Source of the DNA: Astatotilapia calliptera
Lineage: Eukaryota; Chordata; Actinopteri; Cichliformes; Cichlidae
Length of the DNA stretch: 64,000 bases
NCBI RefSeq assembly: GCF_900246225.1
Contig: NC_039302.1
Span: 40,752,267 to 40,816,266 of the forward strand
Direction of reading: 5' to 3'
Positions 9,018 to 22,100 of this stretch are shown here, piece after piece; position 1 is the first letter of the stretch; each line of letters starts with the position of its first letter. The notes beneath the pieces are model-generated. The model searched no databases. It had not been told where the DNA came from and saw only the letters and a list, made by a program, of their open reading frames with translations. Both the position numbers and the translations under genes were made by a program.

Positions 9018-12000
9018 CTGGACAACAACAACACTATTAGTGATTGACTCTGCGTCGGCAGTTCAGAGAGATCATCCACCTTTGATGTGTCAAGTCATGC
9101 TTCTTTCTTTCATCTTTAATGCTAACGCTTTGCTCTTTTTCTTTTTAATTAAAATGTATTAACATCAGGCAGAAAGCTCTCAGCCTGTTAAAAGGTGGAC
9201 AAACCTCAGGGATAAGTCAGAGAACACTCCAGAACAAAGTGTCACGTTCAAACCCACAAAACTCATGCTGCAGGAGCTCCGCTTGCTCCTGGATTTAGCT
9301 TTTTTTTTGTTTAGTTTTTTACACATTTCTACATACATTTTTAGAATAAGGTGCTACAAGTACGTAATTAGAAGAAACAAAAATCTGGACTGTTTTACAG
9401 AATAAAAACAAGTTGGTGCATACTTTTCCAAAGCAAAAAGATTGATGAATACTGGAAGCTGCTGCTAGTTTTAGATTTATTTTTTACTAAGAAATAACCT
9501 TTTTACTTGTAAATTACCAGCAGGCTCTATGGGAAATACAGTATGAGCCGAACAACTGCTGTCAGCTTGACACACTGTGTACTTAATGTTACTATTGATA
9601 CATGTAGCACCTTTAACAAAATCCACCCACACATTTGGCTTTGTTGCCAGTTTCAGTGTCAATTTCACAACACAGTCACTCAGTGGGATAAAAATCATCA
9701 TGCTGCTGATCACAGAGCTCTGAAACTACATCCAAAGAAGGAGGTTATTCATTAAGATTTTTCAGGCGACATGCTGTGAAAGGCAGAAGTAAAACAAAGA
9801 GACGGTTTAGAATTACACGACTCCTTCATGCTGTGTAACTACCTCTCCACAGGACAAGTGGGTCAAAAGATAAAGGGAGAGAGGGAGTTGTAGGGGTGAG
9901 AGAGCTGCGGTGAGGGAGAGAAAGGAGGGGAGGAGAAGATGAGTGCTGGTGTCTGTGACCTACTCGTGTCACATGTTACAATCATTCTATTCACAGAGAC
10001 AAACAGTAAAGGGATTTGTCTCTGTGCTTAGACACAATACAGTCTGTGATCATCCTATGCAAATACCATGGATTCATGTTAAATCCATTATGTGTCCTTT
10101 TCAACTTCTCACAGATTGCGGACCGTTCGTTACCTCTTTCTTATATCGAAGCTGGTTGTATATTGGAGGCTTCTGAGATGCCTCGATCTTGACCTCTTGT
10201 GTGGACGTCCGGTACGAGGGGTTACTGTAGGTCAGATTGCTCACTCCTGGGTCAGCAAACTTTGACTTTTTGTGTCTGTTGATAAAAAATAAGACAATAA
10301 GAGCAATTACAATTTAATTTAATTTACAGGTTTACCTATCCTCTGTGTCAAATGTAGGTAATTAAACATTCTTTTTAAGCAATGTTGTGCAGGACACTGA
10401 CCTGTAAATGATCAAAGCGGCAATGAGGATCAGAATCGCCAGAATGGTCAGAACCCCACCGATAACATAGCTGACATGAAGTCCCTCTCCTACAACAGAC
10501 AGGACACATTACAGGGGTGGTTAACAGGCTTTGCTTAAACTGATTTGCTACAAAGTTTTACACAAACATTGCAGGTCAGTCATTAACCCAGCTAACCCCA
10601 TAATACCCAGTGAGAAACGAGCTTGAGATGGTTATTGAATATTATTTTAAGTCTTTCAGACATAACTGTATGTCTGCGATGTTTGTCTTGAGAAGTAATT
10701 TCATTTAGTAAAAATAGCCAACGCTTATCACTGAATAGCTTTAAAGCAAAAGTAGCTCTTTATTGCCGTTTTTTGTGTTCTTATATCTTACATTTTTATT
10801 CACCTTCACAGTCATAACTGGTCTTTGGTTGATGCGAATGCTATATTATTTAAGTCCCACATTCAAACATTACTGATGTCCAACTCTGAGTAGGGGGAGA
10901 AACTATTAGCCTAGCTTAAGAGCTGTTTTAACATTAGCTAGCTGGCTGTTAACCAACAGCTACAACCGTCTTTGTCTACAAACACATTACATTTACATTT
11001 CTGTTCTGAGTCCTTAAACAATAATCTGTGTCAAGATCCTGTTCAGAGGTGTACTTTATACTAGTCGCACAGCTATGCTAGCAGCCTTTGTGAGCTGCCA
11101 GTCTTTGAACCAAGCTCAAGCGTAAACTCAACCTGGATGTACTGTATCTCGCAGAAAGAGTGATGCCTAGCTTTTCTCTTTTCCCTGTAGGCAGACTTTG
11201 TGAATGTCTCGGTGTACTGACCGTGAGGAGCTGTCACCACAGTGTTCATACACCCCTCTATGTTTAGGTTCTTGTCAGTGCAGCTGTAACGATAAGGAGG
11301 AAAATAAATATTAATTTACCATAGACTGCAACACAGAGGTCTTCATATGATTTGTAACAACTTTGCTATATTTACAACTGTGTATTAACATTAAATCTTT
11401 CAGATTCTGTGGATTCTAAAAATGTGTAAGGCAGAAACAAGTGCACAAAACAGATCCATTGTATTCCAAAGTTAAAATGCCAACATGGTAGATCGACAAG
11501 TCTACAACTGTGTTCATTAGTGGGACAATTTCATTTAGATCAAACACAGTTTGGATCTAGAATGTGAACCATTTAATGAACACAACAGACTTACTTGACC
11601 AGTGAGGGTCCTCTCTGTGGGATGTCTGTGGGAGCTTTAGGGATCTTGTTAGGGACAGGAGTGCTGCTGGGCCCTCTGGCAGGAGAGGTGGGGATGTAAC
11701 CTGAAACTGATCAAAGCACGAGGAACAAGGGCCTGAGTGGGCATTTCTTGGTTTGTCATTTTAGTGTTCTTCCATCCATCCATCCATTCGCTTCCGCTTA
11801 TCCTTTTCAGGGTTGCGAGGGGTGCTGGAGCCTATCCCAGCTGTCATAGGGCGAAAGGCGGGGTACACCCTGGACAGGTCGCCAGTCTGTCGCAGGGCTA
11901 ACACACAGGGACAGACAACCATTCACACTCACATTCACTCGCACATTCACACCTAGTGACAATTTGGATTAATCAATTAACCTATCCCCACAAGCTGCAT

Positions 12001-15000
12001 GTCTTTGGACGGTGGGAGGAAGCCGGAGTACCCGGAGAGAACCCACGCAAACACGGGGAGAACATGCAAACTCCACACAGAAAGACCCCGGCCTGATGGT
12101 GGAATTGAACTCAGGACCTTCTTGCTGTGCGGCAACAGTGCTAACCACCGTGCCACCGTGCTGCCCATTTTAGTGTTCTTCTGCTATATAAAACCTATTT
12201 GTGACTTTTTACCGTTTTCAGTTAAAAAGTTCAGTTAAAACTTTTTAACTGGTACAGGCTGATAAATTACAGAGAACACTTACTTGTGGAGCACGGTCGC
12301 CCGTCTGGTTCATCAGGGCAGGCGCATACAAAACTGTTGGTCTTGGCAAAGCAAAGGTGAGTGCAACCGCCGTTATTGATCCCACAGAGGTTAGTACCTA
12401 AAGGGAAGGAGAGGGGACGTTCACATTTATGTTCAGCTCAAACTAACTGAACATAATTGAAAATAATGAGCGTTTCCTCCGTTACTTTGGTCCATTTATC
12501 AGGTTAGAACTGAGAGCTTTTAGTTATGATGGCATCAAGTAACAGCACAGTGATGAAATTAAAATGCAATCCAACCCAATTACCAGAATCTGTGTCAAGT
12601 AAAATAATTTATCTGTTTTATCTGATTATACTAAACGGGCTGAAAGAAATCCATCAGCCTTATCAACAAGAATCAGATTTCTTGCCATGCTGGAGAAAGG
12701 GTTATCTTACTCGCACAAGCAAACCACGTGAACGTCATATTGACAGACCAATTATCTAGCACTGACAATATTTCATAAATCCACAGTAGCTTTGGCTCCT
12801 TCAGCAAAAGGTAATAAACAGAGACACCTTTGGCCTCTTCCCCGTCAGATGGAGTTGTCAGGAGAAAAAGCCTCCTTACCTGTCTGTCTGTTAGGAGATA
12901 CCACTATAATGTCCATGAGGCCTTCCACGTTGGCCAGCACGGTTTCCTTGTTACGGCCAGTGTGTTTGTCCACCCGCTGGATGGACTTAGTCTGCCAGTC
13001 CGTCCAGTAGATCCAGCGGTCTTGCTGCGAGAGTCGGGAGAAAGGAGTTAGAGGGGAGGACACCGGCTTCGACTGGGGAAACGAGGGAGAAGAAGAGAGG
13101 GGGAGGAAAAATACACGGACAAGGAGAAGGGGGCGAGAGGAAGAAAGGGAAGGGGGGAAGGAGAAAAATGAGGGTCAGAGTGAAAGCGAAGTAGAAGAAA
13201 TGGTTACGTCGAATGGGTTCAGTATGAGCTGAAAGATGGAGAGAATCACACGGTGAGCTCATGAGTGAAAGAGCGGGTGATTGGAGAAGGCAGCCAGGGA
13301 AGAAAAGGGTCAGCCTAGCATATGACAGCTGAGGGTGAAGAGGAGAGGGGGGGGGCTGGAGGTACCTGTGTGAGGGCGAATGGGTGGGACACCGGGCTGA
13401 TGAGGACCTGACGCAGCTTCCCATTCAGGTCAGAACTCTCGATTCTGTCCAAGTGGGCATCTACCCAGAAGATCCTGCAGGATTCATTACCAGTTATTGC
13501 AGAATTCTTACACAATAATAAACTTTAAAGTCATTTACAGGACATACAGATATCTCAGTCATGCTTCAGCTAACCTTCGTGTGTCGTAGTCTAGTGTTAG
13601 GCCGTTGGGCCAACCCAGGTCTGTATTGATCAGAACCTTCCGGTCTGAGCCGTCCAGGTGAGATCGCTCAATCTTCGCGATGTGGCCCCAGTCAGTCCAG
13701 AACAGAAACCTGCAGAGGCGAGGTGAGCCTGATAAGCTCATGTCTTTCTATGGTACAAACAATTCTGCAACTATGTGATTCTTCAGTGTACAACAATAAA
13801 AACCTCGTGCTGACAGTCAGCCTGTTTGTCTGCCTATTTCAGTGCAGTCTATTTCTGACTTTAAGAGCTACGGAGACCAAACATAACCTTTTGTTTGTCA
13901 GTGAAGCCCAGTGCACTCCTCTCTCTTACCCTTTGCTTGGAAACACTGCAATAGCTCGGGGTTCATCCAAGCTGTTGTTGACTAGGACTTTGCGGCTAGT
14001 TCCATCCAGGCGGGCCACCTCAATGGTGTTGCGCCCGGTGTCGGTCCAGTACATGTTTCTGGCAACCCAGTCCACAGCGAGTCCATCTGTAGTCTTCAGG
14101 CCCTGGCTGATCACCGTCTCCATGCCACTGCCATCCAGGTTAGCGCGCCTGAAAAACAAGTTAATGTTGGACGTTGTATGATAAGGGGCTACTTCAACTT
14201 TATTGTGCACAACCAGTGGCACAGTGGCGAACTTTATTCAAAATGTGTGCTTTACAAAATTAATATCTCAAAAATTAGCATTTGCACCTTATAACATCCA
14301 GGGTGACATCGGTGTAGTAAAGTTTCCCATCAACGCTGTCATAGTCTAACGAGATGACGTTGTGCAGCTCGAGCACCGGGACGTGTATGTCAGTGTGGTC
14401 ATTGGTGTCCAGAGAGATTCTGCGCACGCTCACGCGGTTGGAGAAGAGCAGGTATGTCTCCGGAGAATCGTCACATGACCTACCATCTCCCTTGAGCAGA
14501 ATCCCAGTGGGACAGGCGCAGGAAGTGCCGTTGGGACGAGGAAGGCACAGGTGTGTGCAACCTCCGTTCCTTCTCCCGCACTTATTAAAGCCTTAAAAGG
14601 ACACAGGGTGACGAATTAGTGCAAAGAGACAGGAGCGCACTTAAAACAGGAAGACGCACATGCACACTTTGTATGTTGACATTGTTCAATCACCATGTGA
14701 GTTGAGAAAAATTCAAAAAGTCAGAAGTCAAGGAATCATAAAGATCTTTAATGTGACCTCCACTTCCCGTCCTCCAGACTCACCGAGTGGCTTCTCCCTG
14801 TCTACAGCCTGGATGTCCATCAGGCCTGGCAGGTTGGCTCGCACTGTGATGGTGTTGGCCCCAGAGTTCTTGTCGGCTCGCTGGATGCTTCGGCTCTGCC
14901 AGTCGGTCCAGTAGATGTGGGACCCCAGCAGGGTTAAACCATACGGGTGTTGGACTGGAGTCACAAGGGTGCGGCGGTTCTGCCCATTGAGGTCAGACGC

Positions 15001-16541
15001 TTCAATGCGCTGCAGAGGACCAGTACCACATGTGGGATCACCACCATGACTTCATAACGTCTGACGCTTTCATGCTCAAAGCTTTTACATCTTAGAAAAC
15101 AGCATTATTAGCTTTTAAATCTTTAACTGTGACTTGTATCCACTTAATTTTATTCTTGGAAGCATTTAATCACCTCAGTGTGTGCATCAGCCCACAGTAA
15201 TTGGGAGCCAGCCATATCAATGGCCAGGCCATTAGGCCAGCCCAAGTTGTTACTGATGAGCACCACACGGTCTGAGCCATCCATCGCTGAGCGCTCCAGC
15301 TTAGCATGCTCTCCCCAGTCTGTCCAGTACATATATCTGGAGGACGGGAAGATAAAGAGAACACAGAAGATGAAGTAACATAGAACAACCAGAGATTTGC
15401 TTTAATTGACTATACAAGGCCGTCAAACTATCAGGCTCACCCCATCTCGTGGTAGAGGGCGATTGCTCGAGGGCTGTCAAGATTTTGCCAGACCAAAACC
15501 TTCCTCATGGAGCCGTCCAGGTTGGCTACCTCGATGCGGTTGGTTCCTGTATCCGTCCAGTAGATCTTCCTGCCAACAGCATCCACTGCTAAACCATCAG
15601 TCGTCATCAGCCCTACAGTGAGACAGTGAGAGATGAAGTCATGACACTCTGACGAGGCGGAGTCACAAGACTTTATACATGTAAGCCATCCTTCACCTGT
15701 AGATATGATGTCTTCGTGTGATATCCCATTGATGTTGGCTCTGCTGATTTTCTTCAGCGTACTGTCAGACCAGTAGACTTTTCCTGCATGAGGTGCCACA
15801 CATGCAAACACATACACACAGCTGAGGACTTTATTCCTACATCGGTTATATTTATGAAACAAAAAAAATTAAGAAGACATACAAACCTTCTTTGGGGTCA
15901 ACACCAATGGCAATAGTATTTTTCATGGTGCTATTGATGGCCAAAACCACATCAGCATAGTAGGGGATGTCCAGAGAAACCATCCTGATGTCAGTCCTAC
16001 GTGCAAATATCAGGAAGCTGCTCATGCCTGCACACAAAAGGATCACATATCACAGCGTCTTCCTGTCGCAACACAAAAAGCGGCTGACATACTTTTATCT
16101 TCTCGGTCCTTTAAAAATTGATTTTCCTTATCGGATTTCCCTTTGAGATGGACATGTTGTTTAAAGCATTTGTTTCAGACAGAACACATTGTAAGATCTT
16201 AACACACGCTTGTACATGTTAAACTTTTAAACTGTGAAGTGTCGTTCTTTTTTTTGTTTTGTTTTTTACTAAATGTTACTGAGATGTAAACAGAGTTTGT
16301 TTTATACCAGGTGTGCAGGTCTTTCCATCCGTCTGCAGGTTGATGCCAGTGGGGCAGGCACAGCTGGAGGCTTTGGGAGCAGGCGCCAGGAGACAGAGGT
16401 GGCTGCAGCCTCCATTATTCACCGCACACGGGTTATGCACTACAGGTGGAGAGGCAAACAGACTCGGGTCACTTCCTGTCCTACTTTCTAAGTCAGCTTG
16501 AAAGCAATGAATGGGAGATGCATGAAAGAATTTGTGTGTGT

Positions 16542-16572
<31 letters not shown>

Positions 16573-16576
16573 GGGG

Positions 16577-16612
<36 letters not shown>

Positions 16613-19004
16613 CACAACAACATTGGGGAAACAAACAGAAAAACCCTTCTAGCCACCCAACAGAGCCAAATACATCACCGAAATCAGACAGGCTTCACAG
16701 GCTCTGTTCTCTCAGCCAATGATCTGGGTTCAGTTTACCTGTAATTCCCTAGTGTCAGTAGATATATTGGATGTGAGCTCAGAGAAAAGCCAGCACACAT
16801 CAGAGAGAAGAGCTTCCTTTGTGTAAGATACATATTTTTATTTGTATTTTTGCTGTGTACACACTGCAGCCTTTATACCTTTGTGCCTTTATAATGAAAA
16901 GATGATTTACACTTGAAAAACGTGATGTGGCTTTTGACATCTGACTGGCTCGCCCTGCTTTGCACTTTGGCTGCTTTAGCTAACGCTAAAAGAACAAGGC
17001 TGGCTCACAAGTCGGCACCCTGCAGTCCCATTTGGCTTCCTACAAATTCCATCAATTAGCTAGAGCAGGGGCGTAGATTTGGCATGGACGGAAGGGACAT
17101 GTCCCCACCAATATCCAGCGATTAGTAAATTGTCCCCACCAATAATTTGATCTGTTCGAGTAAAGAAAAACAAACCCGATAGAAAGAAAAAAACGATCTG
17201 TCACCGTCTCATTCACCCAGCGGTGCAGAAAGAGTTAAATTACGTACTCTACTGGAGTCCTATATCATGTGACAAATATGGCCAATGTGATTGGCTGTGC
17301 TTTTCAGGGAGCTCTGTTTAGTTTTAGCAGCGGCAAGCCTGCGCTGCGAGGACCTGCAAGGAGGAGAGGAGGATGGCTGCAAAAAGAACCTGGATATAAG
17401 AAAGTATTTTTCAAAGAAACCTGTAAGTCACTTAAATTCAAGTTCACTCATAAAATGTGTCCGTCATAATAACGTTACAGGCTATGCTAGGCTTTGAATA
17501 ACGTAGAGGCAGCTCTGCCATGTTGTAGCTCGGACAGAGGTGACGAGGCGAGGTCACAGGTGACTTACTGATGATTTGGTGCTATAGATTAACTAGTATT
17601 TATCATCATAACAATTGTTAGGCTGCTGATGTTAATTGATTCATTAGTGTATATTTGACAAAGAATCTGAATTGACATGTCTCACTTTTTATATGGCACG
17701 AATCAATGTGTTATTTTATCAGGTAGCAATATGTCCTAGTGCAGTCAGAGGGGAAGAGCCAGGGCCAAAGGTGACGCACATCAAGCACATAGTAATAATT
17801 TTAGTCTGAGGATAAAACGCACGTACTTAGGATGAAAGATACTTCAGTGATCTCAGAAGATTAAAAAGATGGCTAAGGTCAACAACGACTCAAATGAGAT
17901 TAAACAATGCTGCTGTATGCCATTTCCACCAGGAGAGACTAGACAGTATAGATGTAAAACAAATAGGCCAGCAGTTTATCTCAGTTAACGAGAGGAGAAG
18001 GCATGTGTTCGGCTCCTTCACATAGTGGACACTGAGTTGTTGTGTGGGTCACCAGTAGTCCATGTCTGTTGCTGTAACAGTAGTCCATGTTTAGAATAAA
18101 AAATCCCAGCTCACTGATTTGATCGGGGCAATAGTGTGGCTAAAATGTTGCATAATTTTGCTGAGAGATCTGTTACTTTGTGGTAATCTTAGACGAGTAG
18201 CTTTATGGACAAAAACCACCAGGTCATTAAGTGTTCCCTTAGTGCTAATGTGTTAGAGATGTTGGTGTACTATAACTGAAGTAATGTTGTCCTTAAAGTC
18301 ATATTCTTTTATTGTCATGACTGTATTTGAAGCTATTTTTATTTTTGTATGATACCTGATTTATATGGAATGTGGAAGTAAACTAAAGCCTAAAATACTT
18401 TAGTCAGTCATTTGTTTAATAGTAATTTAACATTATATAATTCACATATAAAACTATGAATTGTAATTTTAAATGGCTTAAAAGCATGTAGAATAGCATA
18501 TGTAGGCAAATATATTTCTCCCTTTTTTTTTATCAAGAAGCAAAGACAAAAAGGAAAAAAAAAAAAAAAAGAAACGGCAGGGTTTGGTGGTTGAATCATC
18601 CGTCCCCAGCAATGCCAAAACCAAATCTACGCCCTTGAGCTAGAGGTTTAACAGTATTCAACACTGTGGTTGTAAATATCTGTTTAAAGCTGCAAGTCCA
18701 ATTCTCCTTCACACACACAAAACTCTATGCTTTAGTGGACAGACACACACCTGTCTCACGGTGTCGATGGAACATATGGATGTCCATTAGATTCTCTAGG
18801 TTTTCAGCCAGTGTGTGGCGCCCCAACCCGGTGAGCTTGTCAGCGCTTTGAATGCTCTTGGATTGCCAGTCTGTCCAGTACAGCTTGTCCTCATGTACAG
18901 TTAAGCCAAAGGGGTGAGGCAGCTGAGTCCCAATCAAAACCTGTGTGCAAAAACAACAGCAGAGGTCTGATGAGCTCTTTTAGAACATGTCTGAACAGGC
19001 ATAA

Positions 19005-19103
<99 letters not shown>

Positions 19104-22100
19104 AGACTTGACACATTTTCGTACTTCAAATGTTTTCTCAGAAAAAACCTAACACCTTACCTGTCTGTCAGAACCATCAAAGTTGCCATATTCAATAGTT
19201 TTCATGCCAGCATCGGCCCAGTACAGGCGTTTGGTCTCATAGTCAATGGCGAGCCCATTGGGCCACGTCAGATTGGATGAAATGATGACAATTCGGTTGG
19301 AGGCGTCCATTCCCGCACGCTCGATCTTTGGGTTGGCCCCCCAGTCAGTCCAGTACATGAAGCTGAGGAGAAAGAAGGAACAAGTTAGAACTCCATGTGT
19401 TGTCCAGGTTCACAAGCTGTTTCTGTTTAAATGTCATCATCTTACCCTCCGATCGGATCAACTACAATGTCCCGCGGTCGGTCCAGGTTCTCCCATATCA
19501 GGACAGTCCGCATGCTCCCATTGGCATTAGAAACCTCGATACGATCAGTACCTGACACCCAAAAACACGAGCAGGTTAAATTGAGGAGCACTCCCTGCTG
19601 AGCTGGTCAATGAAAAAAATGGATATAAAATGATATTTTATGTCAGAATACATGAAATGAGACTTTTTACCAGCATCAGTCCAGTAGAGCTTGTTGGTCA
19701 CCCAGTCAATTGCTAAACCTGCTGGACTTTCCAGACTGGTTTCCACCACCACCTGTTTTAAAAAGAAAAAGAAAAAGATCAGCTCAGATCCATGCTGACA
19801 GTTACTGTTTACTGCTTTGATGGCAATATTTTCATGTCTGTTTTATGTTATTCTGTAGTAAACCTGCAGCAGTGAGTTATGAATGTGCTGAAGGCTCCTA
19901 CATTCTACAGAGGATGACCAGCTGCTGCTCTTTCACCTCAGTCCCAGTAGATGGCAGTAATGTATAAACCTAAATCTGCTGCCGTCCTCCTCTGCTCCTT
20001 TTTTAAGTATGGGCCAGATGAGAAATGACGAGACTGCAGTACTGAGTTCAGTCAACCTCCAGGTATCACTGACCTCCTGCTTGGTGCCGTTCCACAGTGC
20101 TCTGTTGATGGAGTCGGTGGTGACGTCTGTCCAGTAGATGTAGCCGTCTTTGGAGTCCCAGTCCAGCGCCACGGCATTGCGCACGTCAGCCAGAGGAATG
20201 ACATCATCGGACATGTCCTCTGTGTCGAAGCTGATTCGTCGGATGTCCGTCCTTCGGGCAAAAAGCAGGAACTTGTCAAGACCTGATTAAAGACCAAAGG
20301 TCTTCTGTCAGTCTTCTAGGTTCAACAGTGGGGTCAGCATTAAACACAGTAAAACAGCTCTACCACAAAGACATGTAACCACTGATTAATATCACAAATC
20401 ACACCCTCTGCATTAACATAATTAAACAGAGTCATGAGAATACTTTTTATTCAATTTCAAGCAGCATGACTTTACAGTGGGGAAAAAAATGAAAACGCTG
20501 CATTTTAGCTCAAATTTTCTTCAGCTGCTCAACCATAACATGCACTTGAACTCACTTTAAATGTTCCCTAAATGAGATCTCACTTTACATGCAGTAGGTG
20601 TCTTATAATTGTCTGCACAGGCATTTTTCATCTGAAATTTTGATTCCTCTGACAGCCTACACCTTAATCGTGGGGCTGATCAGATTAACCATGTGTTACA
20701 GGATTATTTTCTCTTCATTAGTGTGAACACACGGTTCATTAGTCAAAACAGAAGACAGAGCTTTTTTTTGTTGTTTTTAATTTAAGATTCCAAATTATTG
20801 GCTATTAAAAATGACTTTAGTATGAATAGATGCCGCTAAAAACTACTATAATATTAATATAATATTAATTATAATAATATAATATTAGCAGTATTTCTGT
20901 ACTTTCCACAACAAACAGTGGAGGAACTCACCAGTGGCACAGCTGTAACTGTCCACCTTCTTGAAGCCGGTGGGACAAGCACAGGTGTACGTCTTGTTGC
21001 TGGGGAGACACAGGTGGCTGCAGCCTCCATTGTTGGTGCCACAGCGGTTCCTGCCACCTAGAGAAGAGACAGGCAGACACAACTCAGTATATCACATGTA
21101 AAGTGGTTCAAAAAATAAAAACCCCTCAAATCCACTTTCTCCTCAAACCCAGGGCAACAAAACAAATAGTCACACTTCCAAAAATGTCTGCCTCCTCTTT
21201 CATTAAAAGGTCACAGCGTGTGGGCTCTGTTCACTTAGGTTCTGAGTCGGCTTTTCTTTTGTTCTGATCAGACATGAACTCACATGACTTGACTAAATCT
21301 TGTCTAAAAGTGCCTGACCTCCCCCTGCCAGCACGGAGGCAGCTCACAGTTCATGTTAGTGTCGGGGCTGCTGCAGTATTTTATCAGCACGTTAACAAAA
21401 ACTTTCTCTTGGCTGGACGTCAAGTTCAACACGGTTTGTTAGCAAAGTCTTTGCTATCATGCTGATGAAAAACACACATCAACTGGCCGGTTCACGGCAG
21501 GGTCTTGACACTGGTGCAACAAATCATTCTATGGTGGGGTTCGCCACTGTGTGAGGCAAATTTTTCATTTCTGCCTGCAATGATATCCTCAGATAAGTCT
21601 CCCATTTCTGCCTTCAACTAGCTCATCTTCCTTCCTCTAATGCTGATATTGTGTTTGATGTTTTGTTGCTCACCATTTAGCACATCATCTACTGCTACAA
21701 GCTGCAAACTTGGATACTTTAAAAAGAGAGTCATTGCTCCCAGCCAGTCACTGGCAGATCTGAAATAATGGGAAGTAAACATATCCAAATATAATGAGAT
21801 TAGACTAGACTCCTTCCTTTTGCTTTTAACTCAAGCTGAAGCTATGTACAAAAGAGCTAGCACAGCTTCCTGTTGCTGCTGTGTGTTACTGTCCGATCCA
21901 TGAACCCAAAACTGCAGTAACAGTCTCAACTGAGAAAAACCTACACAGGTAAAATGCAACATAATCAATACAAGATCAATGCAATGTTTTCTGCTGTTTC
22001 ACTGTGATGCTATTGGTTGTTCTGATTCAAGCTGCTGCTTTGTGACCTTGCAGAAAGTTGCAAACAGCTGTCAGCTGAAAAACTAATAATTCAGAGAGAA

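Noticed and set aside
12987..13424. 145-codon minus-strand open frame
   Set aside because: It spans the purine-rich intron in a different frame from the exons on each side; its Pro/Ser/Phe-rich translation is low complexity.
13723..14181. 152-codon plus-strand open frame
   Set aside because: It is antisense to lrp4 propeller-4 exons, whose minus-strand translation is clearly the real product.
17269..17497. Overlapping plus-strand open frames inside the 17066-18637 element
   Set aside because: They are short and lack hAT transposase motifs, so I do not call a transposase gene.
18934..19152. Open frames encoding poly Thr-His or Cys-Val
   Set aside because: They are translations of the (CA)n microsatellite; the same applies near 25170, 58990 and 63665.
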